Source of the DNA: Taklimakanibacter albus
GTDB taxonomy: Bacteria > Pseudomonadota > Alphaproteobacteria > Rhizobiales > Aestuariivirgaceae
Assembly (NCBI RefSeq): GCF_016595235.1
Contig: NZ_JAENHL010000009.1
Location: 1 to 47,243 of the forward strand
DNA length: 47,243 nucleotides
Reading direction: 5' to 3'
This document shows, one piece after another, positions 7,170 to 15,066 of this stretch. Position numbers and translations under genes: made by a program. The notes below the pieces were generated by a model that was not told where the DNA came from, searched no databases, and saw only the letters and a list, made by a program, of their open reading frames with translations. The number at the start of each line of letters is the position of its first letter. Within the stretch, counting starts at the first letter, position 1.

Positions 7170-7664
7170 ATGGCCGTATCTCGCCAGTCTTGGAGGCGGG
7201 GCGGCGCATGGTGGACAAGAGTGAAGGGCGCGAAGGACCGACAAGAGGCTCGTGGCCTTGCGCACGGCTACCGGAGCGGCTTGGAGGAGAAGAACGCCAA
7301 GTTCCTCGAAGCGAAGGGCATCAAGGTGGCCTTCGAGTCCATCAAGATCCCCTACACTGTGCCCGAGATCAAGCGCCGCTACACGCCCGACTTCCCGTTG
7401 CCCAATGGCATCATCGTGGAGACCAAGGGCAAGCTGGAGCCAGAGGACCGCGCCAAGCACTTGTTCATCAAGTTGCAGCACCCCGAGCTGGACATCCGCT
7501 TCGTGTTCCAGCGCCCCACGGACCCAATCTACAAGGGAAGCCCGACGAGCTACGCGCAGTGGTGCGACAAGCATGGCTTTAAGTGGGCCACGAAGCTGAT
7601 CCCCGAGGCTTGGATCCTTGAGCCGGGGCCGAAGAAGAAACCCGAAGAGGTATTGAAGCGATGA
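7170..7664 (+). CDS. Endonuclease I, T7 gp3 Holliday-junction resolvase
   Basis: Close to T7 gp3 over most of its length. RSGLEEK, RRYTPDFPLPNGIIVETKG, KHLFIKLQHPELDIRFVF, YKGSPTSYAQWCDKHG and KLIPEAWI all have direct counterparts. The catalytic residues of T7 (Glu20, Asp55, Glu65, Lys67) correspond to Glu39, Asp74, Glu84 and Lys86 here. The enzyme cuts branched DNA and breaks down host DNA. The N-terminus is about 19 residues longer than in T7 and tryptophan/arginine-rich. No strong ribosome binding site precedes the ATG. Confidence 0.95.
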   Translation: MAVSRQSWRRGGAWWTRVKGAKDRQEARGLAHGYRSGLEEKNAKFLEAKGIKVAFESIKIPYTVPEIKRRYTPDFPLPNGIIVETKGKLEPEDRAKHLFIKLQHPELDIRFVFQRPTDPIYKGSPTSYAQWCDKHGFKWATKLIPEAWILEPGPKKKPEEVLKR

Positions 7665-7861
7665 AGAAGCCTCGCCGGCTCTGGGTGGCCGAGATGCACA
7701 ACGACCAGTACGTCTCGTACTCGAACTACGAACAGTGCGCGACAACCCCTCATCTCAACGACGCCAAGATCTACGTGAGGCGCTTTATCTCGCTTCCTAA
7801 GTCTCACAGCGTTCGAGCCTGGCGCGAAGTCCGCGTGTGTCTCACAGAGGCCATCACATGA
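7661..7861 (+). CDS. Hypothetical protein, 66 aa
   Basis: Not recognised. The basic 66-residue protein lies between endonuclease I and the amidase and overlaps both neighbours by four bases, so translation is coupled. No membrane segment or known motif. The central YYVRRF-like region has no clear match. Confidence 0.5.
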   Translation: MKKPRRLWVAEMHNDQYVSYSNYEQCATTPHLNDAKIYVRRFISLPKSHSVRAWREVRVCLTEAIT

Positions 7862-8355
7862 ACAACGAGACCCTCTTCTCGCGCATCAAGTTCCGCCCCC
7901 GAGACATCACGCGCCGCATCATCCTCCACGACTCGCACACGGGGCCGAACGTCGAGAACATCACGGACTACCTGCGGAACAAGGGCCGAGAGCTGGGCCT
8001 CATGGACGTTGGCTACCACGCCATCCTCGACCGTGACGGCACCGTGACGCAGACCCGCGACTGGACCGTATGGGGCTCCCACACGCCCGGCCACAACTTC
8101 GATAGCATTGGGCTGTGCCTCGTCGGTGGCGCCCACATGGATGGCTGGCTTGAGGGAGGTGCCTTCACGTTCGATCAACGCAAGGCTCTCTTCGGCGTGA
8201 TGAACATGCTGATGCGCACCTGGCCTGACATCAAGATCATCGCCCACACGGAGGTCCAGAGGTTCCGCAAGCGTGAGTGCTCCTGCCCGGACTTGGACAT
8301 TGAGCAGCTCCGCGACGACTTCACCATGTATCGCAAGTACGGGATCATTCCATGA
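7858..8355 (+). CDS. N-acetylmuramoyl-L-alanine amidase, T7 lysozyme (gp3.5)-like
   Basis: A 165-residue amidase of the PGRP/amidase_2 fold. Zinc ligands by comparison with T7 lysozyme (His17, His122, Cys130) are His24 (ILHDSH), His130 (IIAHTEV) and Cys143 (SCPDLD). Tyr53 in DVGYH matches catalytic Tyr46, and SIGLCLVGG is the conserved core strand. The loop between the last two ligands is five residues longer and the T7 Lys128 position is Cys141. In T7 the protein cuts peptidoglycan and also inhibits the phage RNA polymerase. AGAGG precedes the ATG at 7858. Confidence 0.92.
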   Translation: MNNETLFSRIKFRPRDITRRIILHDSHTGPNVENITDYLRNKGRELGLMDVGYHAILDRDGTVTQTRDWTVWGSHTPGHNFDSIGLCLVGGAHMDGWLEGGAFTFDQRKALFGVMNMLMRTWPDIKIIAHTEVQRFRKRECSCPDLDIEQLRDDFTMYRKYGIIP

Positions 8356-8684
8356 CCAACATCAAGCACCTCAAGGCCCTCGACAAGGCGTTGAGAGACA
8401 AGGCCACCAACATCCCCGACAACATCAGGGGCCAGAAGCGGATGATCCTTGAGTACCTGATGACCGGCCGCACGTTGACCCCCGTGGTGGCGCTCACAAC
8501 GATGGGCATTGGGTCTCTCACCAAGCGCATCCAGGAGCTTCGTGGCCTCGGTCAGCACATCACGGGCACCTGGAAGACGGATCACTTCGGCCGCTCCTAC
8601 ATGAGCTACCGCCTGGGTGGCGATGGCGGCAGCGAGGCCAACAAGGCCGTCAAGGAGAAGTACTCCAAGAAGGAGAAGGCTTGA
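8352..8684 (+). CDS. Winged-helix DNA-binding protein (HTH_39-like)
   Basis: The 110-residue protein has a central winged helix-turn-helix: GQKRMILEYLMTGRTLTP, then ALTTMGIGSLTKRIQELRGLG, then a wing (TGTWKTDHFGRSYMSYRL). This matches the short HTH_39 proteins common in phages. The lysine-rich tail (KEKYSKKEKA) would favour DNA binding. Target unknown; it may control middle genes or act as an accessory replication protein. It has a four-base overlap with the amidase gene. Confidence 0.65.
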   Translation: MTNIKHLKALDKALRDKATNIPDNIRGQKRMILEYLMTGRTLTPVVALTTMGIGSLTKRIQELRGLGQHITGTWKTDHFGRSYMSYRLGGDGGSEANKAVKEKYSKKEKA

Positions 8685-8881
8685 TGCGTGTCGATGACAT
8701 GAACGAAGAGGCCGTCAAGCGCTACATCGCGGGCGTCCTTGCGAACGTCCAAAGCTTTGTGGACGCCAACAAGGACAACGCTGAGTTCCTGCTTCTGGTG
8801 GCCTCGTGGCTAGAGTCCGCCGTAGAGGATGCTGACAATGAGGACCTCTTCGGCACGGAAGGGCTTATGCGCGATGAGTGA
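8684..8881 (+). CDS. Hypothetical acidic protein, 65 aa
   Basis: Not recognised. The acidic helical 65-residue protein ends EDADNEDLFGTEGLMRDE. The ATG at 8684 overlaps the previous stop; a TTG three bases earlier is possible. It overlaps the next gene by eight bases. Confidence 0.45.
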   Translation: MRVDDMNEEAVKRYIAGVLANVQSFVDANKDNAEFLLLVASWLESAVEDADNEDLFGTEGLMRDE

Positions 8882-9227
8882 TCGCTTCGTCGTCCGCTAC
8901 AACGGCCCCAGTGCAGCGAAAGCTAGCGACTGGTGGTTCGACTTAGTGAGAGACTCGCCGTCCTTCTACAAGGACAAACCCGAGGCCACGTTTCTGGCTG
9001 ACAAGAAGGAAGCCCACGATGAGTGCCTTGCGCGTGATGGCGAGTATGTGGCCCTCGGCGGAGGCCATACCCGAGAACTTAGCGAGGCTAACGTAGTCGG
9101 CTGGACCACTAAGAGCAAGAAGCGGTGGACCGAGGGACACACCTACGGGGGCGGCAAACAGTGTCCGCATAGCGATTACGAGCTTGTCCCCGTCGAGATC
9201 GTCATCAAGGAGCCCACCAATGCCTAG
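8874..9227 (+). CDS. Hypothetical protein, 117 aa
   Basis: Not recognised. The 117-residue protein has a mixed alpha/beta look, with a Trp-rich N-terminal part (SDWWFDLV) and GGGHTREL near the middle. The ATG at 8874 is chosen for its short overlap with the previous gene; an in-frame ATG at 8838 would extend it by 12 residues. Confidence 0.5.
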   Translation: MSDRFVVRYNGPSAAKASDWWFDLVRDSPSFYKDKPEATFLADKKEAHDECLARDGEYVALGGGHTRELSEANVVGWTTKSKKRWTEGHTYGGGKQCPHSDYELVPVEIVIKEPTNA

Positions 9228-9513
9228 CTTCAAGGACCTCCGTGGCGTCGAGATCATCGTGGGCGACATCCTGTGGCACCCGAAGCGCGTCAGCTCAGCG
9301 ATGTGGCTCGATGCCAAGCGTGTCGTCTCGATCGATGAGAAGGGCGTGAAGACTGTCCCTGCGGATGCTGCACCGGGCTACGCCCCTCGGCTCCTCAACA
9401 TCCCGCGCTACTGCGTGGTGGATCTCGATGCCCGCAAGAACGGCTTCCCGAATGAGCAGGAGGTTGCCGCCGAGAACGTGGCCGCCGGGCAATACGCGAA
9501 GGCCAAGCTTTGA
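9220..9513 (+). CDS. Hypothetical protein, 97 aa
   Basis: Not recognised. The first part looks like a small beta-barrel (VEIIVGDILWHPKR, KRVVSIDEKGVKTVP), with a helical C-terminus rich in alanine. It overlaps both neighbours and directly precedes the primase-helicase. Confidence 0.5.
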   Translation: MPSFKDLRGVEIIVGDILWHPKRVSSAMWLDAKRVVSIDEKGVKTVPADAAPGYAPRLLNIPRYCVVDLDARKNGFPNEQEVAAENVAAGQYAKAKL

Positions 9514-11135
9514 GTGCCATCAAAGCGCCGTGCCCCCAATGTGGAAGCCCCGATAACCTGAAGATCTACGATGATGGGCATGAGCATTGCTGGTCGGCCG
9601 GGTGCGCGTACCACAAGGCTAGTCCCCACGGCGCAGACGACGAGAGACTCGAACTCTCGACATTACCACGCAGGGCCGATCTCATCCCCACGGGAAGCTT
9701 TGAGGACCTCCCAAAACGCAAGCTCAAGGCCGAAACCCTGCGCCGCTACGGCTATTTCCTCCATAAGGATGCCGGCGAGATTGTCCATGTGGCCCCCTAT
9801 TACAGCCAAGACGGCGAGCTTTGCGTTCAGAAGATACGCAAGGCCGACAAGACGTTTCCCACGATTGGCGGCTCAACGACGCCCTGCAAGCTGTTCGGAC
9901 AGCAAGTATTCGGCGAGAGGTTCGACAAGCGCCTGGTCGTGACCACTGGCGAGATAGACGCCATGTCGGTTGCCCAGGTGATGAACTTCAAGTGCGCCTC
10001 GGTGTCTGTTGGTGGAGGAGATGGCGCCGCCGCCAAGCACCTCAAGGCCAACTACAGGTGGGTTGACCGCTTCAGCGAGATCGTCCTCTTCTTCGACAAC
10101 GACGAGTCGGGCCAGAAGGCGGCCACGGAGTGCGCCCAGCTCTTCCAGGTCGGCAAGGTAAAGCTCGCCAAGGTCAATGAGACCCGCAAGGACGCCTCAG
10201 GCTGTCTCCAGGCCAACAAGCCAGGGGAGATCGAGGAGGCGATCTATTCGGCCGAGACGTGGAAGCCCAAGGGCATCGTCAACGCTGCGGACTGCCTTGA
10301 GGACGTGACCGCCGATGAGGTTGCTCTCCGAGGCTACGACTGGCCTTGGGCCGGACTCAATGCCGCGACCATGGGGATCCAAGACGCCACGGTCATCTAC
10401 CTCCTGGCCGGCGCGGGTGTCGGCAAGACCACAGGCCTCTTCCACATCGAGTACACGCTCCTCAAGCAAGGCGTGGTGATCGGCCACCTTGGCTTCGAGG
10501 ACGTCCGTGCGGATGTCATGTTGGGCATCATGAGTGTTCACGCCTCCAAGCGGCTCACCATCACGCCGACACCGAAGGAAGAACGCGCGGCCCTGCACAA
10601 GGAGCTGTTCTCTTCCGGCAAGTTCTGGATGTTCGATCCGGAGACGGCCGAGTGGGGCATGAAGGCCATCATCGGGTACATCTACTACCTGGTGAAGGCC
10701 CTCGGGTGCCGGCTCGTGGTGGTCGATCCCCTGAGCTTCATCATCGCCGGCATGGAAGATCGGGATGAGCGCCGCGCGATCGACTGGGTGACTATGGTCC
10801 TCGCGAAGGCCTCCAAGGAACTCAGCGTCCCGATCGTCATCTCGCACCACCTCACGCGGCCTGAAGGCACCAGCCACGAGGAAGGCGGCCAGATCTCCCT
10901 CAAGCAGGCTCGCGGCTCCAACTCGATCGGGCAGTTCGCCAACGTGGTGATCGGCATGGAGCGCAACCAGCAAGCCGAGGACCCCCAGGCGGCCAACGAT
11001 GTCGTCATCAGGATCCTGAAGAACCGCCGTCAAGGCAAGACCGGCATAGCCACAACCCTGAGGTTCGATGAAGCCACGGGAAGACTCAACGAAATAGCAA
11101 GCGGAGGTACGACATTTGGCCCCGCCGAATATTGA
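9510..11135 (+). CDS. DNA primase-helicase, T7 gp4-like
   Basis: The 541-residue protein (T7 gp4 is 566) carries all three gp4 modules. A zinc-binding N-terminus has Cys8-x2-Cys11 and Cys27-x4-Cys32. A TOPRIM primase domain has VTTGEIDAMSV and the acidic FFDNDESG. A RecA-like DnaB-family helicase has Walker A GAGVGKTT (Lys306), Walker B LVVVDPLS, and SHHLTRP, RGSNSIGQ and KNRRQGKTG. It unwinds DNA and makes primers for the phage polymerase. The second zinc pair is spaced x4 instead of the T7 x2. The start is a TTG overlapping the previous stop, forced because the zinc motif begins at once. Confidence 0.95.
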   Translation: MSAIKAPCPQCGSPDNLKIYDDGHEHCWSAGCAYHKASPHGADDERLELSTLPRRADLIPTGSFEDLPKRKLKAETLRRYGYFLHKDAGEIVHVAPYYSQDGELCVQKIRKADKTFPTIGGSTTPCKLFGQQVFGERFDKRLVVTTGEIDAMSVAQVMNFKCASVSVGGGDGAAAKHLKANYRWVDRFSEIVLFFDNDESGQKAATECAQLFQVGKVKLAKVNETRKDASGCLQANKPGEIEEAIYSAETWKPKGIVNAADCLEDVTADEVALRGYDWPWAGLNAATMGIQDATVIYLLAGAGVGKTTGLFHIEYTLLKQGVVIGHLGFEDVRADVMLGIMSVHASKRLTITPTPKEERAALHKELFSSGKFWMFDPETAEWGMKAIIGYIYYLVKALGCRLVVVDPLSFIIAGMEDRDERRAIDWVTMVLAKASKELSVPIVISHHLTRPEGTSHEEGGQISLKQARGSNSIGQFANVVIGMERNQQAEDPQAANDVVIRILKNRRQGKTGIATTLRFDEATGRLNEIASGGTTFGPAEY

Positions 11136-11446
11136 GGCATACCAACTTGGAGACCAACGATAAGAAGGACGCCCTTATAGGGAGCCTCCAGAAGACAAAC
11201 ACGGAGCTGAGCACCAAGCTTAATCTGGCCTACGCCTTCATCGACATGTTGCGGCGCGGCTACGATGCTCTCCTCCACTACTCCATCAACTACCAGTCCC
11301 TCCCCGAGTACACGAATGACTCGCCACTCGATGACCTGAGCAAGAAGCCGCTCGCCCAGGTGCACATGGAGGCCATGAACTGGATGCAGCGCGTGAAGAG
11401 CGGCATCGACGCTGCCGTCCGCAGGAAGAACTTCAAGGTTCACTAA
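11132..11446 (+). CDS. Hypothetical helical protein, 104 aa
   Basis: Not recognised. It is largely alpha-helical with a probable coiled-coil start (KDALIGSLQKTNTELSTKL). The TTG start overlaps the primase-helicase stop; no ATG is available near the N-terminus, so the exact start is uncertain. Confidence 0.45.
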   Translation: MRHTNLETNDKKDALIGSLQKTNTELSTKLNLAYAFIDMLRRGYDALLHYSINYQSLPEYTNDSPLDDLSKKPLAQVHMEAMNWMQRVKSGIDAAVRRKNFKVH

Positions 11447-11447
11447 C

Positions 11448-11651
11448 ATGATAACACTTCTCGTCATCGCCCTGGTGTGGCTTTGGGTGGTCGGAGCCAT
11501 TGGCTTCTACGGGCTGCTTCTCTCGGCGCATGGCAACCGTCTTCGCCAGGTGCCTACCATCGTGGGAGCCGCCTTCTGGCCGATCACCTTGCCTGTCCTT
11601 GCGGTGATCTACTTCATCGGCGAGCTTCGCGACTGGATGGACCGCGTCTAG
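11448..11651 (+). CDS. Small membrane protein, two TM segments
   Basis: The 67-residue protein has hydrophobic segments at about residues 1-26 and 38-58 joined by a basic loop (AHGNRLRQ), suggesting a cytoplasmic loop. No known family. One of several small membrane proteins between primase-helicase and exonuclease. Confidence 0.5.
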   Translation: MITLLVIALVWLWVVGAIGFYGLLLSAHGNRLRQVPTIVGAAFWPITLPVLAVIYFIGELRDWMDRV

Positions 11652-11797
11652 TGGACGCCTTCGCGCAGCCGGACCCCGAGACATTCCGTGAGGTCCAAGT
11701 CCTGAAGCATCGAGCCGATACGGCGATGCGCCAGGGCAACATCCAGCAAGCCACCCATTTGCGCATCCAAGCGCGTCACCTTCTCAAGGGAGAATAG
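11651..11797 (+). CDS. Hypothetical protein, 48 aa
   Basis: A GTG start overlaps the previous TAG by one base and opens a 48-codon soluble helical frame, with RQGNIQQATHLRIQARHLL near the end. It leaves only two bases before the next gene. Accepted because it fills the gap with coupled spacing; function unknown. Confidence 0.4.
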   Translation: MDAFAQPDPETFREVQVLKHRADTAMRQGNIQQATHLRIQARHLLKGE

Positions 11798-11799
11798 CC

Positions 11800-11985
11800 T
11801 TGAAGAACATCACCGTGGGCTTCCCGATCTTCGGGTTGCTTGGCCTCCTGTTCATCTACCTGAAGCTCACAGGCACCATCGCGTGGTCCTGGTGGCTTGT
11901 CCTCTTGCCCCTCTATGGGCCGGCCGCAGTGGCGCTCGTGTTCGTCGCCCTCTTCGTAATCCTCTACTGGCTGGCAAGCAGATGA
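11800..11985 (+). CDS. Small membrane protein (Fragile-X-F-like annotation family)
   Basis: The 61-residue protein has two hydrophobic helices around LKLTGTIAWSWWLVLLPLYGP. This pattern (KLTG.I.WSWWWVL.PLW) recurs in many phage proteins usually labelled transmembrane Fragile-X-F protein. Function unknown. The start is TTG with GGGAG about 8 bases upstream. It overlaps the following Acb2-like gene by four bases. Confidence 0.55.
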   Translation: MKNITVGFPIFGLLGLLFIYLKLTGTIAWSWWLVLLPLYGPAAVALVFVALFVILYWLASR

Positions 11986-12224
11986 GCACACACAGCGGAC
12001 TTCCTGTCGCCGGCTATAAGCCGCAGTCCTCCGACAGGGTAAACGTCGTGAACGCCAACAAGCAGGTCGAGGAAGTTGTTCTCAGGCAGCTCGACGCTAT
12101 GAAGGATGACCCCTCGATCGACCAGCGGTGGCTCGCGATAGGCCGTACTCAAATCGAGCAGGGCTTCATGGCTGTCAATCGAGCCGTCTTCCAACCAGGC
12201 CGCATTAAGCTCGCCACCGACTGA
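11982..12224 (+). CDS. acb2-like: Acb2/Tad1-type cyclic-nucleotide sponge candidate
   Basis: The 80-residue protein has the helical-hairpin pattern of the Acb2/Tad1 family. GYKP at residues 11-14 is followed by VNANKQVEE, a central D-Q-R-W-L-A-I helix and the diagnostic C-terminal GFMAVNRAVFQP. From memory, Acb2 binds cyclic nucleotides through Tyr11 and Lys26; here Tyr12 and Lys27 keep the same 15-residue spacing. Family members bind signals of CBASS and related defence systems and so stop effector activation. Binding by this protein is inferred, not shown. The gene overlaps both the preceding membrane protein and DNA polymerase. Confidence 0.75.
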   Translation: MSTHSGLPVAGYKPQSSDRVNVVNANKQVEEVVLRQLDAMKDDPSIDQRWLAIGRTQIEQGFMAVNRAVFQPGRIKLATD

Positions 12225-14374
12225 TGGGCAAACGCACCCTGGTGTATGACGTTGAGGGCAACGGCCTCCTGAAGGCCACCCGCAATATCCCCGCCATGAC
12301 CAAGCTCCACTGCCTCGCCGTGGAGGACGCCTACAGTGACGACGCCTGGTTCTTCCCGCCCGACCGCATCAAGGAGGGCATTGAGTTCCTCCAGGATGAG
12401 GGTGAGCTGACGATCGCCCACAACGGCGCCGACTACGACCACCGGGCCATCAAGCACCTTAACCCGTGGTGGAAGGCCCCCAAGATCCTCGACACCCTCA
12501 TCATCTGCCGGATGGTGTGGCCGGCCGAGACCCTCATGGACCGCGACTACAAGCTGTTCCTCAATCATAAGATGCCCGGCAAGCTCCTCAAGCGGCAGTC
12601 CATCGAGGCCTGGGGCTATCGCCTCGGGATCCACAAGGTTGGTGCCGACATCACGGACTGGACCAAGTACACCGACTACATGGGCGAGCGCTGCGTCTCA
12701 GACGTGAAGGTGAACAAGGCCCTGTGGCTGCTCGCGAGGAAGCGCCTCGGGTGGGACCCAAAGAACCCGCCTGAAGATGGCTTCATCTGGTCCGAGTTCT
12801 GTGTGGACCTGGAGCACCGCGTGGCCGAGCTGATGCGGGAGCAGGAAGACACGGGCTTCAAGCTCGACAAGCCGAAAGCCATACGGCTCGCCAAGGACCT
12901 TGGCAACGCTCAGGCGGACATTGAGGAAGCTCTCGGCCGTGCGTTCCCTGCGTGGTGGCAACCTCTCGATGATCCCAAGGTCGGCCGCCGTGCGCCTCGG
13001 GCCATGAAGGAGAAGCTAACGCATCTGCCTGATGTGACGATCCCGAGGAAGAGCGAGAAGACCGGCAAAGAGCTGAAGCCTTATGTTGGGCCTCCAGTTG
13101 CCGAATACACACCGGAAGCCCCCTTCGTTCGCATCAAGCGCATGAGCTTCAATGCCAGCTCTAAGGACCACCTTGGTGAGCGCCTGGTCGCCGAGTACGG
13201 ATGGCGGCCCACGAAGTTCTCCCCGAAGACTGGCAAGCCGACACTTGATGAAGGCGTCGTCGCGGAGATCCCTGAGCACATCCTTCCGCCTGGCGTGAAG
13301 AAGATGCTCCAGAATTACTTCGTCATTGCCAAGACTCGCGGGACCGTCTCGATCGGCAACAAGTCGTACCTTGGGCTGGTGAATGAGGCGACAGGACGGA
13401 TCCACGGCAGGTGCGATCCCCTCGGCACCATCACAATGCGTGGCGCCCACAAGGACCCGAACCTGGGGAACGTCGCCAGCGTTGAACTCAATGAGGTCAA
13501 AGATGCGAACGGGAAGGTTGTCTCCAAGGAGCCCATCAAGGGCGTTGACGGTGGCTACGGCTGGGAGTCCCGAGATCTCTTTACCGTGGATGAGGGCAAC
13601 GAGCTTACCGGCACCGACGCTAGCGGACTTGAGCTGCGGGACCTGGGGCATCGCCTTCATCCCTTCGACAAAGGGGCATTCACCAAGCGCGTGTCTGATC
13701 CCAGCCTCGACATTCATGAGGAAAACTCGAAGCTAACCGGGCTGAGCCGTAAGGACACCAAGACGACCACCTACAAGACGCTCTACGGCTCAGGGCCGCT
13801 TCCGATCGGCATCGACGTTGGCGTCACACCCGAAGAGCTGCCCGAGCTGCTCACCTCGAAGGAGCTTAACGGCTACTTGCGGTACATGCAGCGCCGAGAC
13901 GGCGAGAAGTATGTGCGTCCTGACGACATGACCTGTGCGCTCATCGCCAAGGGCTCCCGCGTCAAGAAGAAGTTCGAGTCGGGCATTGAGGGCCTTATGC
14001 CCTTGAAGCTCGCCATCACGGCCACCGCCAAGCGCCAGAAGTGGCTCGAAGGGCTGGATGGCCGCAAGATCTTTGTGCGCAAGGAACACGCGGCGCTCAA
14101 CTCTCAGCTCCAATCCGACGGTGCCATCATCTGCAAGCTGTGGATGGTGCTCACGCATCGCAACCTGAAGGCCCAAGGTCTCGTGCCTGGCGTGGACTTC
14201 AAGCAAGTCGCATGGGTGCACGATGAACTCCAGATCGAACATAAGGCGGGCCTTGGGCCTGTCATCGGCAAAGCCTCAAGGGAAGCCATCGAGAAAGCCG
14301 GCGAGATCCTCAAAGTCCTCTGCCCCCTCGCCTCAGAGCACAAGACAGGACGCACATGGGCCGAAACCCACTAG
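12224..14374 (+). CDS. DNA polymerase, T7 gp5-like (family A)
   Basis: The 716-residue protein (T7 gp5 is 704) has an active 3'-5' exonuclease signature: DVEGNG with Asp9 and Glu11, HNGADYD, and an exo III element YMGERCVSDVKVN. The polymerase motifs are A, TDASGLELRDL (Asp465); B, RKDTKTTTYKTLYG (Arg509, Lys513, Tyr517); and C, VHDELQ (His666, Asp667, Glu668). All key residues are present. It replicates the phage genome with the primase-helicase and probably a host processivity factor. The ATG overlaps the stop of the preceding gene by one base. Confidence 0.96.
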   Translation: MGKRTLVYDVEGNGLLKATRNIPAMTKLHCLAVEDAYSDDAWFFPPDRIKEGIEFLQDEGELTIAHNGADYDHRAIKHLNPWWKAPKILDTLIICRMVWPAETLMDRDYKLFLNHKMPGKLLKRQSIEAWGYRLGIHKVGADITDWTKYTDYMGERCVSDVKVNKALWLLARKRLGWDPKNPPEDGFIWSEFCVDLEHRVAELMREQEDTGFKLDKPKAIRLAKDLGNAQADIEEALGRAFPAWWQPLDDPKVGRRAPRAMKEKLTHLPDVTIPRKSEKTGKELKPYVGPPVAEYTPEAPFVRIKRMSFNASSKDHLGERLVAEYGWRPTKFSPKTGKPTLDEGVVAEIPEHILPPGVKKMLQNYFVIAKTRGTVSIGNKSYLGLVNEATGRIHGRCDPLGTITMRGAHKDPNLGNVASVELNEVKDANGKVVSKEPIKGVDGGYGWESRDLFTVDEGNELTGTDASGLELRDLGHRLHPFDKGAFTKRVSDPSLDIHEENSKLTGLSRKDTKTTTYKTLYGSGPLPIGIDVGVTPEELPELLTSKELNGYLRYMQRRDGEKYVRPDDMTCALIAKGSRVKKKFESGIEGLMPLKLAITATAKRQKWLEGLDGRKIFVRKEHAALNSQLQSDGAIICKLWMVLTHRNLKAQGLVPGVDFKQVAWVHDELQIEHKAGLGPVIGKASREAIEKAGEILKVLCPLASEHKTGRTWAETH

Positions 14375-14460
14375 ACGACGACACGATGGTGGCAGTGGCG
14401 GCCCTCTTGGTCGTTCTCGTGCTGTGTCTGGCGTCGGCTACCGGGGAGCTGTTCCTGTAG
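14356..14460 (+). CDS. Membrane microprotein, 34 aa
   Basis: A 34-codon frame starts inside the polymerase 3' end. An acidic start (RNPLDDD) is followed by one hydrophobic helix (VAVAALLVVLVLCLASA). AGGA lies 6 bases upstream of the ATG. No family; accepted on composition and coupling only. Confidence 0.35.
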   Translation: MGRNPLDDDTMVAVAALLVVLVLCLASATGELFL

Positions 14461-14663
14461 TAATCTGGGAGATAGTCCTCACGGCCTGCCTCGCGCCGAT
14501 CTCTATCCAATCGAACTATGCGCGACAGCACTCCCCATCCATCGCCCTCGCAGCGTCCCTTGGGTGGATCAGCAACATCGCTCCTGATGGACGCTCTTAC
14601 AGCCGCCTCTGGCACGTGACCGCCGAGGGGCTCATCGCTTTACGCAACAACTCTTCGGAGTAA
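14424..14663 (+). CDS. Hypothetical protein, about 79 aa
   Basis: The reading frame is open well upstream through the polymerase gene, but protein-like sequence begins near VVIWEIVL. From there it reads ACLAPISIQSNYARQHSPSI, a helix ending SLGWISN, and a strand pair WHVTAEGLIAL, resembling a small winged-helix-like phage protein with GW..T at the end. The GTG at 14424 is the best start found but has no clear ribosome binding site. Start uncertain, function unknown. Confidence 0.4.
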   Translation: MSGVGYRGAVPVVIWEIVLTACLAPISIQSNYARQHSPSIALAASLGWISNIAPDGRSYSRLWHVTAEGLIALRNNSSE

Positions 14664-14670
14664 TCACCAC

Positions 14671-15066
14671 ATGAAAACCTTCGGGACCCTGGCCCTTGTG
14701 GGCACCGGGGCGCTCCTCTTTTATGCCATCGCCACGCTGGGCCTCGGACCGACCTTCGCGGTGCTGCTTGTGGCGGCCTACTGCCTGGCTATCTTCACGG
14801 GCATCTGCTTCCTGATCACCTTCTTCGCCGGCTTCGTGAACAACCCTGATGCCGATCGCATCTGGGCACTTGCCCCAGCGCTTCCCTTCTGGAGCACCGC
14901 CAAGCTCATCTACTACACGGGCCGCTACTGGTTCGAGGTCTTCGCGATCACCAACTGGGACTACCACGCCGGCAAGATCGAGGAGGACTACCTCCTGCGG
15001 GAGGCTGAAGCGGAATTCTACAACAAGGCCCTCGTGCTTAACTTCAAGCCGTGGTGCTCGCTGTGA
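14671..15066 (+). CDS. Membrane protein, two TM segments
   Basis: The 131-residue protein has two closely spaced hydrophobic helices (about residues 5-28 and 30-55), an aromatic-rich middle and an acidic helical C-terminus (GKIEEDYLLREAEAEFYNKA). No known family. It overlaps the exonuclease gene by four bases. Possibly links replication proteins to the membrane; unproven. Confidence 0.5.
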   Translation: MKTFGTLALVGTGALLFYAIATLGLGPTFAVLLVAAYCLAIFTGICFLITFFAGFVNNPDADRIWALAPALPFWSTAKLIYYTGRYWFEVFAITNWDYHAGKIEEDYLLREAEAEFYNKALVLNFKPWCSL

